Both the position numbers and the translations under genes were made by a program. From Zygnema cylindricum (lineage: Eukaryota; Streptophyta; Zygnematophyceae; Zygnematales; Zygnemataceae), in NCBI GenBank assembly GCA_037447655.1, contig JBBHKE010000926.1, positions 144,038-208,037 on the forward strand: a stretch of 64,000 bases of DNA. The letters run 5' to 3'. Of the stretch, positions 47,289 through 58,400 are shown piece after piece (position 1 is the first letter of the stretch; every line of letters starts with the position of its first letter). A model generated the notes under the pieces. That model did no database searches, had not been told where the DNA came from, and saw only the letters and a list, made by a program, of their open reading frames with translations.

Positions 47289-49477
47289 TGTAATTTTATG
47301 GGCTCCATTGCCACACTGAATTCGCAGGTCCAAAGAAGCTAAACTAGATAGTGCCGACTCCAAGTTTATATAAACCCAAATGATTGACCCCTTCACAATC
47401 AAAACTCCATTACAGCTTCACCCTTGTGAAATAAGACTTTCTATGTGCTTAGTTCCACCACATAATGCAAAGTTAGAATATGAGTTTTGGATAACCTTCC
47501 CCACTTTGACTTTCCCTTAGAAATGCAGCCACCCTGGTAGGCAATAACTCTGACCGACTACACCCTTGTTTAGCTTGGACTCCCTTGAGTCTGCAGCAAA
47601 AAGAATTAGTGAACATGGTCAACTGAGTTAAAAGTTATGGTTGGCCAAAGTTAGCCTTTTATACAAGATGCTCTCTAGGAGAGAGGCGGCTATATACCAA
47701 AATATTCTAAGTCCTAAAACCCCTCTCTAAACCCCCTAGTACTAAGGTACGCACCATTTACATGATTGTACCGTACAAGAAAGTACAAGTGCCGAAATAC
47801 TTTCTGTACAGTCATTGTACGACATCGCCATAATGTGACATTTGTCACATTTGGAATTGTCATCTCACGTTCCAGATATCCCGCAATCCTCTAGGATATT
47901 TCCACGTGTCATCCGGAGTGGGGGCGCCTAAAAACGCTAAGGTGGCCATTCCGAAATCTCAGCTGGCACCACGGCCGTCGATCAATGTCGGCTTTTGATA
48001 CGGACCATCGAAATAAATGTCTGTATCATTTATTTCCTACGATATATATAAAGTACAGTAGGTTTTTTGCTTTACGATTTCGTTCTAGCAGTTAAATGGA
48101 ATGTTCGGCGTGTATCTATTTAAATATCGATCATACCGCGTGTAGTCTAGCATTGTTCTTAGGCTATTGGATAAAGCTTGAAACTCTGAGACCTCCATAA
48201 GTCCTCAAAGTGGACAGCTTCCAAGAAGCCTCTAGGATAACCCTGACCCCTTTGTGTTTCAGCAAGAACAAATGCCACCCTGGCAAACAAAAACCAGACC
48301 AACTTCACCCCTGTGAAGGCAAGACTCCCTTGAGTCGATAGCAAAAAGAATCTCTGAATTTGCTCCCCTGAGTAGTAAGTTATCGAGGGTAAAGTTGACC
48401 TTTTGTACAGAAGCTCTCTGGGAAAGAGGGTCCTATCTCTCTCACACACTCTATCTACTGATGTACGGAGCCAATCAGATTACTCCTTCGAACACAAAAG
48501 TACAGCTACCGGTGTACTTTATGTAAGAACATTGTACGACATGGCCTAAATGTCGACACGTGGTATATCCGGATTCGCTCCCTTAATCCTCGGAGATGCC
48601 GCGATCCAATGTCATTCAACCACGTGTCATCCGATGTGGCGATGACCAAAAACCGCCGAAATCCCCTCCCGCGATCTCGGCGTTTAATTCCGGCCGTCCG
48701 ATTAAATTCACATTTAATCGTAGCCGTAATAAATACATGCGCGGTATTCGTTTCGCTAAATAAATAAATGCGCGGTATTCGTTTCTTATCCGTACCGTAA
48801 TCCGTACTTTTACATTACTGGATCTTTGTCTCTCGTAAAACTGTTTTAGTTAAATAAACTATCCTAAGTATTAATGTATAATTAATTATCAAACCCTACA
48901 CTACATAACACTATGTCTAGAGTTAACGGTTAAAAAAACCGGCTACCGGCTGCTTATCGTCCGGTTGGTTCCAAGATCAAATCCTGGAGGTATCACATAT
49001 AGTTTTAGTAAATAAACCCCTAATTATAAATAAACTAATATTTATATCCCGTAAACCTCTGGATAGCCTAGGTAGCCATGGCTCTAGCTTCCTCTCCAAT
49101 TTCTCAGTGACTGCGACAAGTTTGAGAGTTGGGAGAGAGAAGTTAGCGATAGACTGCCTCGGTATCTTTCTATATTTCTATTTAGACCTAAAAAATACTA
49201 AAAACGGACCATTAATTTCTACAAATCTAACGGGTACCGTCGACTTGACGGACGGTAGGTACCTGGATCGATTCCTGGGTCGTTAGAATCCTTTTGGTCA
49301 ATCTACCCTATTTGGTACCTCTCACTCTAGACTGCTTAGGCAGCCATGACTCTAGCTCCCTCTCCAGCCTTCAGTGACTACATCAAGTGTGAAGGCTTGG
49401 AGAAGGGAGTTAGAGGCAGATTGCCTCTGCCTTTTTCTTATCCTAATACAGACCTAGAAAATACACAAATCTCAACA
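47289..49477 (-). repeat. 5' LTR of element I, interrupted
   Basis: The pieces are 47289-48178 and 49229-49477, separated by solo LTR H and its target duplicate. The first piece carries CACGTG (near 47903), GTAC words and a TATA-like CTTGTATAAAAGGC on the minus strand (near 47657-47670). The second carries the tRNA-like segment and hairpin. Confidence 0.75.
48179..49223 (-). mobile_element. Solo LTR H (element A family)
   Basis: A 1045-bp LTR related to that of element A (TGAAACTCTGAGACCTCC on the plus strand to AATTTCTACA) is inserted in the right LTR of element I. Flanking 5-mers are AAGCT (48174-48178) and AATCT (49224-49228), one mismatch. It carries CACGTG at about 48558 and 48621, a tRNA-like segment at about 48925-48995 and the hairpin at 49083-49145. 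Confidence 0.8.
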
Positions 49478-49694
49478 CTAGACTTTTGTACATATAAAGT
49501 TTAAAGGTAACGGAACTTTGTACGGTGGTGATTTCAATTTTTTAGTATGGTTGCGGATTTTCTCGTTTTTTTCTAAGTTATCGAGGAAAACGACAAAAAA
49601 TAACTGTAACTTTAGCAAATGCGAAAGTACCTTTAATTGCGGATTCGTGCCCAACGCTGGCACGCAAACGTGAAACCGAACGTTTGACGAAGGT

Positions 49695-49999
49695 ATAGTT
49701 CAAAAGTAGGCGTTTTATGGTAGGCCTTTGGTCGGCGCTTTTATCGTAAGTTGTGTTATGGGCTTTTCATGTGATCTTTTTGGATCTCTACTTTGACCAG
49801 CGACCGTCCGATCGTCTGAATCTGACGGTGTAAATAAATTTTTTTTGGTCCGAATGTTTTTATTGGGTCCAATGTTTTGTCCGAATGTTTTAATTGGTCC
49901 GAATAGGTCCGAATACAATATGGGTTTTAAGGTCATATTGTATGTTTTGCATACAATATGCATATTGTATGGGCCTACTTTCACCTACTTTTGAACTAT
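49695..49999. mobile_element. MITE, family M3, copy 2
   Basis: Ends are ATAGTTCAAAAGTAGG and CCTACTTTTGAACTAT. The sequence is close to copy 1 at 8680-8982 along its whole length. Confidence 0.85.
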
Positions 50000-50004
50000 G
50001 GACC

Positions 50005-50445
50005 ATAGTTCAAAAGTAGGTATTCGTATATGCCTATTGTATAATATACTACAAATGCCTTAAGACCGTTCATATTGTATGCCCTAAAATGAAATAAAAT
50101 AGTAACAGGGTTGAGTTGCACATGGATCGATAGAGAATTAAATGTCATGTCTAAATTTGAAAAAAAATCGAACAATTTTTTTTTTTTCTGTGAGTTTTGA
50201 GCAACATTTTATTTAAATTGTCAGATTTGGACCATTTGACGGTCGTTGATGAAAGTAACGATCTAAGAAGATCACATGAAAAGCCCATAACACAACTTAC
50301 GATAGGACTATCGTCAGATTCGGACGATCGGACGGTCGCTAATGAAAGTAGCGATCTAAGAAGATCACATGGAAAGCCCGTAACACAACTTACGCTAAAG
50401 GCGGCCTACAAAAGGCCTACCAAAAAACGCCTACTTTTGAACTAT
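50005..50445. mobile_element. MITE, family M3, copy 3 (adjacent to copy 2)
   Basis: The same termini as copy 2 start five bases after it ends. The interior is partly inverted relative to copy 2 and contains a diverged internal duplication of GATCTAAGAAGATCACATG (about 50260 and 50355). Confidence 0.75.
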
Positions 50446-50686
50446 GCTATGGACCAAGGTCACTCCGGAAACATATCCAAAAAATCAAAATCCAAAATAT
50501 TTTTTTACGAAATACTATGTCGCGACGCCGCAAATTTGGTCAGCCTTCGCACGCCAACACGACATTTATCCGTACGGTCCTTCGCCTCCGTGGTACCCGA
50601 CGCCTAATTGTAACCACCTTTCGCCGGTGCCACTTGAATCTCCGACCCTCGATTGACCGTCCATTGTTTCGGTTCTGCATCCACTA

Positions 50687-50903
50687 CACCGCCAATCGCT
50701 ATTAGCGTTGTGTACGCTAATCCCGTCCCACTTTTTTTTGTTTCTATTCTCAAATAGAATCAACCACACTATTTAAAAAAAGCCCTAATTCCTAATTAGA
50801 GTAATCGATTTCTTCCAAAATTTCCAAATTCCCAATTAGCGTACACCACGCTAAATAATAGTATACGCTAATCAAACCTACACGCTAATAGCGATTGGCG
50901 GTG
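50687..50903. mobile_element. MITE, family M1
   Basis: A 217-bp element with a perfect terminal inverted repeat starting CACCGCCAATCGCTATTAGC, flanked by TA on both sides (50685-50686 and 50904-50905). The interior repeats ACGCTAAT-like words. TA target sites suggest Tc1/mariner-type mobilisation, but the terminus is not the usual Stowaway one. Confidence 0.8.
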
Positions 50904-50905
50904 TA

Positions 50906-52476
50906 CAGTACTGTACTGACATTACTGTATTGTACAGCACTTGTAATGGAACGTACCTTCGTTTTTTTCGATTTTTGCTTACCCTGCCGTACCCGAATTT
51001 GTTTTTTTTTTCCTGTATCACGTGGCCGGCCCCAAAAATTTGGCCACACCCGAATCCGTTCCGGATCCAACGCGGCCGGCTGGGTACGGATGGGGTACGC
51101 ATTCGGGTACCCGATTGCGACCTCTGACAATACTGTACCCGATCTTTTGAGTACCGAGGCGATACGGCTCGCTTCTTTAAAGGACAAAAACGTCTTCCGT
51201 ACCGTAACGAGCGTCGAAATTACACGATAAAAATAGTAATATACGACCACAAGTTTATCAACGCACGTTCATAATCGTTGTGGTAAAGACAAATGTCACA
51301 ATCGCCCAACACTCTGGTCGGTGAAGCGCAGACGGTGAATCGATATCATCCGCTAGTCGTTCATCGTTCTCCAACTCCCCACGTGTCAATGATTCGGGGA
51401 GCTCCTACAATGCTGGGCTGGACCCATTGAATCCCACGTGGCACGTCTGACATCACAGCAATGCGGTACACGACAAGAGGCGTCGCGATGCTTGTAATTT
51501 CTCCGAAGAATATCTGGAGATTCTTCGGGGCTCCATTCCTCACCGTACATATGTCTTTTTTTCCACCGACATGACGTACTACGGCCAAAATGTTTAGTCA
51601 TCGGTCACAGTCGATGTGACAAATCCTGCAATGTACTATTGTACTGTCACATGAAACCATTTCTGGTGTGTCATGTACGTCACCTTGTAAAGTACAGTTA
51701 AAAGTCCTTTTGACAACGCAAACCGTCCGTGTAACTGTGTCGTCCGCATCGGCTGTACGCGCTATGCGATGCGTGGTTCAAATGTGCGAAACAGTTCTAA
51801 ATGCTATATGTAGTTTCTTCGTACTATACGCGTGCTATAGCCATACAGTACGCATATAGTACGGAAAATTACAGTAAATTAAGCGTTTCCATTACTGTAG
51901 TTTTCGACTTTTCGCACAGCTGAAAGGTGTGAATTTTGAACTATGGCCCGTTGTCCGCTACAGAACTGACGTACAGTGCATTTTCTGTCTCGTACGGATT
52001 CCTGAAAAGTCCACGGAGTCTCGTTAACGAAAAATTTAAATTCAAAATGCCTAGAGCTCAGTTTTTCTGAAATGGGAAACCTGACTGATCGAAGCACACA
52101 GTGTGGAAGGATATTGGAAAATCAACACAATATTGTAGAGTTTATGGCAGTGTAGTTACCGGAATTATAAAAGTCTCTTTATCAGTATGTTATTAAATCT
52201 TCACAGGAGTTCACCATAGCAAATCAATTATCGTTTATTTAAAAAAACAATCCACACATGGTACTGTAACCTTCCTCGTTCTTTCTCTTCGTTGCAGCCT
52301 TCCTTTCTCTTTTTCTCTGTTACAACTGCTTCAACTCCCAGAATTGTGCTCTTTTCTTTTCGAGATTTTGTGTTTGGCAGCCATGGATGAAGTTCATAGT
52401 GAATCCGGCACCTTTTGTAATACAATCCTAAGGAGATATTCCTGTTTTTGATTTTAGGGTTTCTCATCGGCACCCT
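50906..52476. other. Upstream region of the EMB8-like gene
   Basis: The stretch contains short ORFs without recognisable domains and GTAC-rich words (51640-51870). CCACGTG words lie at about 51379 and 51432 and could be LTR relics. Immediately upstream of the gene, ATTTTAGGGTTTCTCATCGG (about 52453-52471) resembles a plant 5' leader. No promoter box is assigned. Confidence 0.4.
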
Positions 52477-55400
52477 ATGCATCCTCCTTGTAGCGCTCTC
52501 TCTTCACTGTTGGTCCCTTCCCACGGTCCCTCTGTAAATGCCACGTGTGGCTTGTTGCATGGGCAGGTCGCTTCTTCAGGAAAAGAAGTTTCCTGTGAAG
52601 AGCCTAGGATAAGATTTCCTTTGACAAATTCTCACTCTCCTACCTGTTTCACACGTGCGAGTATCGGAAAATTGCAGCAAGTAAAAACTGTACCTTGGAA
52701 AGCTAAAAAGTCATGGCTCCTTTGCCAACCTTTGACGGGAAGGAGGTTCGGGAGACCGAACAATTCTACTCGCTTTTCCATTCCACAAGCGTCTTTCATG
52801 GATACCGACATAATTGTGCCTCTCCTGAGCACCACTCTAACACAAATTGCAGAGAATCTGGAAAAAGTCACGCCTTTGGGAACCGTCACAGTAGCCCTCG
52901 GAGAGCATTTACAAACAGTTGTCGATGGGGAAAATCCTTCTGGAATGGTCGAAGAATCAGCAGTCAATGCATCCATGGCTGCCTTTCTTCTACAGAAAGC
53001 TGCCGCTTCCCTTAAAGATGTTGCAGGTCCTCTTCAAGGAGCCATGGCTGTAGGACTAGCCTCAGCAATTGGAGCTTTTTTAGGGACAACATTAAGCAGA
53101 AGAGGGGGGACGGTGGACTTGCCAAGAGATACAGAATTCTTGCAGATAGGTGACACAGAAGGACAAGGAGACAGAGAGGGTAGTGAAGACAAAGAAGACA
53201 CTAGTCTGGTCCCAGACATCCGGGTATTATGTACCAATTCTTCATTCAATCGCTTTGTCATGGCTCGCTGTCCCCGGCTACGGACAAATGGTCAGGAGGA
53301 GCCGAACAGAGCATCCTATTTTAGTCCTAGTTTTGGCTCTATATTGGAGAAGCACGAAAAGGGGAGAGAAAACGGAGACTTGACAGCTGGCAGCCATAGT
53401 TCGGAGCTGTCTGGCCTTCAGCGCCATTGTTTAATTGCGGCTGATGGAGGAGTTGTGGCTCTCGATTGGGGTGCTGACGTGTCATTGACAGAAAATGATG
53501 ACATGGAGACAACCCTTCTTCTGGTTGCCGGAACTCCCGCGGGAAGTGCAGATCCCGGTATTAGAGCTTTTGCCAATATGGCACAGAGTCGCGGATTGTT
53601 TGCCGTCATTCTCAATCCTCGAGGCTGTGGAGGGAGTCCCGTGACAAGCCCTCGGTGAGAAGGATTACTCTTACGTTTTCATCTGTCAGGGCAAGTTTTC
53701 AATTTAGGGCAATTATGAATCGCTGGGAAAATATGATGCATGGGAATTTTTATTCGGTCTATAGAGATTGAGTCAGAATATCCTTTGTTTTCCAAATGTG
53801 GATGATGAAATGATGATTTGTCAACGTTGTCCTCGGTGTGCATTTGCTATAAATTTGATTGTCGGATGGGCCCAAGTTCATCTTTTATCGTTTTTTAATA
53901 TTGTGACAAGTTGCGAGTTTGATGGAATTGTGAGTCATATGGAAGATCCGCTTAATATGACTGTTTCAGTCAGTCAGTAACTTATATTTGTTTCTGATGT
54001 CATTTTTACTGCTACAAAAATGAAGATCAACACATCAGCAGTTACATGAGTTACGTCCCTTCTCGAGCCTTGGTGGGAGTAATTGGGCTTGTTGGGTTTA
54101 TTGTCCCCAATATCTCCAGCATCCATGTGAATGCCTAAAATTAAGTGAAAGGTCTAGATTTTCATCATCTTATTTTTAGAAAAGGAGTTCGACAGTTTCT
54201 ATCTCCTTCTTTCCTCCTGTATCTTATCTCGTCCACCTGGACAAGCTGCTCTCAGATACAGTTTCAAACAAATTCACAAAAATAGCACCGAAACTTTGGT
54301 TCGGGAAATGACTTGATTGGATTTTTGATCCGTACAGACACCCGGGCAAGCTGCTCTCAGGTACACTGTCAAAGAATTTCACAAAATAGCGCAGAAACTT
54401 TGGTTCGGAAAACTTTGGTTTGGAAAATTCTGGGTTTGATTGGATTCTGGATTGGGACAGATTTTTCTCTGCAGCCGACAGTGAAGACATCCTCCTCGCC
54501 GCTGAATACCTGTCGGTGAAGCGTCCCCTCAGTCCCTTATTGGCTGTGGGATGGGGAATTGGTGGGAGTATGATGGTAAAGCATTTGGGGGAGTCCGGTC
54601 TTCGCACTCCTCTGGCAGCCGCAGTAGCCATTGCTGCACCACTCTGTCTTCACGAGGCTTCATTAAACCTCGGTCGACACCCGAATTTGGCATATACTAC
54701 AGCCATTTTAGGGGGGTTAAAAGAGCTTTTAAGGAAGCACCAGGTAAAATTCGTTTCGTTTCGTTTTATGTCGTTTTTGACAAAGATCTCACCTAGCCTG
54801 GGTTCATTTTGGCACTATCCGTATTTTATAAATTTTTTCACTTGAAAACAGCTACGAATCAGTCTGAAGTGTTAAGTATTCAAGGCCCTATAGGATTCAA
54901 TACGGTTATAGATCATACTATTTACGACAGACTTTTATTAGTTGTTTACTTCGACGCATGTAAGCAGCCAGTCTCTAACTACCTAGAATTTATACTTAGT
55001 ATGTAGAACCAGGCTGAGGGTATAGAACCAGGGGTAGAAGATGTACATTACATTGCCCTTAGATATTTGAGTTAATCACTCTGATCGGAGTGAGTGCTTT
55101 TTTTACCCAAAATTATTAATTAGTGTGTATAACACTGTTTAGTTAAGTGGTCAATAATGAGCCACGGGGCAAAACACTATTTAGTGCAGTTAATTCTAAT
55201 ATAGTGTTGGGGCTAATAGTGCACTCACTCTAATTACGAGTGGCGGTGTAGTCAAGCCATGTAGAGTCAATAGGGATGCTGTTATAAAGAAGCTGAAGGA
55301 AAGACTTGTGTTGATTGAAAAAATACCCAGCCTGCACGAGGTAGTTATGACCATCTTATCTCTCAAGTAGTCCATTTCAAGTTCCATACTGAGAGTGTTT

Positions 55401-58400
55401 ACTTAGCAAAAATTTTATAGAGTCTCCCGATTTAATAATTCGTCTCGTTCAATAGCTTCTGAGTCTTTGGGTATATACGCTGGTGGCGACGAAGTCATGT
55501 ATTCAAGCTTGCTATTGCTGGAACATTGTTACAAAGGCAAACGCTGTTATTAACATTAACATTGTAAACATTGTTACCATTGTCAGATAGACATTGTTGT
55601 TGCAACATCGGAGGCAAACTCTGACAAATTGATCGTGGTATGGCAGTGAAGCATGATGAAGAGTTGTTCATTTCTATGGCTTGGCAGATGCTGTTTGAGG
55701 GAACCAACTCTGGCTTTGATGTCGAAAAAGCATTGAGGGCCCAAACTGTACGAGAATTCGATTCGGCAATCACACGTGTGTCTCTCATGTGTGACAACTT
55801 GGAGGAATATTATGAGATCGCCAGCTGTAAGAATGACCTGGGCACTGTGCAAGTTCCTCTATTGTGCATCCAGGTAATCCCATATCATTATCGTTGTAAT
55901 CCCATTGGTATCCATCCCAACCCATCATTCCATTGATCCCATTATTTTTTTTTTCTTTTAAATGGAGTCGAATGGATTCTTTAGGAGTCAAATGGAGTTA
56001 AAACGGAGTTGAATGAGTTAAATGGAGTTAAATGGAGTTGAATGGAGTTGAATGGAGTCAAATAGAGTGGGTCAAATGGAGTCGAATGGAGTTGAGTGGA
56101 GTCGAGAGTCAAACAGAGTCAAATGGACTTGAATGGAGTCAAATACAGTTGAATGGGTTCAAATGGAGTTGGTTGACCTCTCTCTTTTCTTACCTTCCAT
56201 TTTTTCCTCAACTCTTTTCTGCCTTTCATGTCCTGTTATTTTCTTCTCCGTGTCTCTCTCTTCCGTTAACCTTTGTCCAAAGCTTCTTTCGTCTGACATG
56301 AGACGATTGCTCAACAACCAAGCCCTCTCTTCCCAGATACTCAACTTTACTTCTCAATTATACGTTTTCTTTTTTCACTTTCTTTCTTTTTCATGTCTTT
56401 TGACTGACGGAGTGCTGGGGACACGTGTCACAGGATGCAGGTGATGTGCAGTCGCCCCTTTTGTCTCTTCCTCTCTCTGCCTTGGAGGGAAATCCACATA
56501 TTGCTATGGCGGTCGTCTCAGGTTGTCAAAATAACAACCAGGATGTGCCCGGAAGTGCACATTCTTGGCTCTGGAGCATTGACCTTGTTCTGCAGGTGAG
56601 AGGGAGGGAGGGAGGGAGGGAGGGAGGGGCGAGGGAGGGAGGGAGGTAGTCTGTCTTTAAGAGTCAAGGGCAGTTTGAAACTATGCACTGCCTTTTTGTT
56701 TAAAGATGGAGGTCGTGACACGCAGTGAAAGTTAGAGGGAGACACGGTTGGGGTCGAGAAAAAGGGTGGGAGAGGAGAGGGGATTACAAGATGAAATGGG
56801 GATGAGGACAAGGAGGTAGGGAGGTAGAAGAGTAGGTGAGAGTTGTGCTGGGTGGAGAAGTTTATAAGTAATAATAAGAACTTTATTTCTTCTAACAATA
56901 GAAACTTTGTTGTTAGTGAAAATGTAAGTGGTTGCGTCTTAGGTGGATGATAATTGTTGAGAAGTTAAGGAGGAGCTTGGGACTGTAGGGTACATTAAAC
57001 GTACATAGTACGTTTAGTACTAAATGTTAGCAATATATTCACTGTAAAACATAATAGACGTAATGAATACTCTTGTCTTTACCGTTGGAGGGTGCCATTC
57101 AGCTTTTGTGGACCCTCTTGTTGTTGAATGTGCATTGTGAACCAGTGGTTCTGTGCAGAAAAAAACTCCTTTATTTTGTTAATATCTGTTATAATCAATC
57201 ATCTTCTGTTACAACTATTCGATTTTTCTCCGTAGCACTCGCCAGTCTCTTGTTTTTGAAACCATCCATACAGCCTTAGACTTTATGTGGGGATGTGTCT
57301 CGTCACCAGGAAATAAAAGAAGCGGGACAGTCTGAGAAATACATGGTAAAGTTATTCAATAAAGCACAATATATTTCATGTAATATGTCCCACCTTTATC
57401 ATCTTTGTTTGATGATTCATTTCTCTGAACAACACTTGCATGACGGAGAGATACTTTCCATATCGTAGAATTCTTTTCATGTTCTTTTCGTATTTTTTTC
57501 TTCTAAATATACTTCTTCTTTTTTGTACCAGTGGCTTGCTGCAGTAGAAGTGGCACTCCTAAAAGGAAAGCGTCCCAAAGATGAAGAAGGTCCTCCCTTA
57601 CCTCATATCAAGCCACCTGGGTTCCTCTCTGAGGTTAAGGATCCTCTTCCATACTTTGGCATAAAGGGCACAGAAGAGGCCCGAGAATCTTTAGAAACAA
57701 TAACCTCCCAAGATGAGATCTCGTCGATTGAATTGCCAATGTCTGCGAGTTTAAACGAGGACATGTCGGAATGGTCCCTCTCGGGGCTGGAGGATGTACC
57801 TTCAGATTTGCCTCTGGATGACAGTCAAGTCAAAGATCGAAAGAAGACGCCAGCGGAAAGGATGAGGAAAGACGTGACATCTGAAGATGCTGAAGACAAT
57901 GAGATGGAAAATGTCGATGTTATTGAAGCTGGAGAATCGAATGAATCCAAGGAATCCAAGGAATTGAAGGAATCGGAAGAATCAAAGGAACAGGAGCCTC
58001 CTCCTCCTCCTCCTCCCGAGCCCGTATCTGTGGAGGCTGGTCAAGCTCGTGCCGCGGCCGAAAGTGTTCTTAACATGCTCGACGTGACAAGGCCTGGAAT
58101 CTTGCCGCCAGAGCAAAAGGAGAAGGTAAAAAGAGTCCTTACCTATCGGTTCAACCGTTGTCGAGTGTAGTTGAACTATCGTGGGCCTCATATGATTCAT
58201 GGCTCTCCTAGAGTCAGTTGCATTTGGTTAAAGGGTGGATCTCTTTTTGGTGCTGTAAGTGTTAGTAGTGTTTTGACTCAAGTGATGTAACTGGTTTAAA
58301 GACTGTCGGATATGTTGGCGGAATAGTGCTAGAAGTTGTGATTATGGAAGCTGGCAAGTAGATTATGGATAACACTGGTTAGGACTGGGTTTGATGCTCT

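Larger units (their letters stand above)
43019..49477 (-). mobile_element. Gag-only non-autonomous copia element I
   Basis: Outer ends are TGTAATTATATGG (43019) and CTCAACA (49477), flanked by a 5-bp direct repeat CTAGA (43014-43018 and 49478-49482). The internal region is 45375-47288, with decayed Gag and the same pol scraps as element B. Both LTRs are modified. The left contains a partial duplication around a 652-bp unrelated segment, and the right is interrupted by solo LTR H. Confidence 0.7.

Noticed and set aside
58126-58170. Coding extension of exon 5 to a stop at 58170
   Set aside because: A good donor (AAG, GTAAAA) lies at 58125/58126 and the next homologous block (VLAGVGRGES) is in a downstream exon, so the extension is intron.
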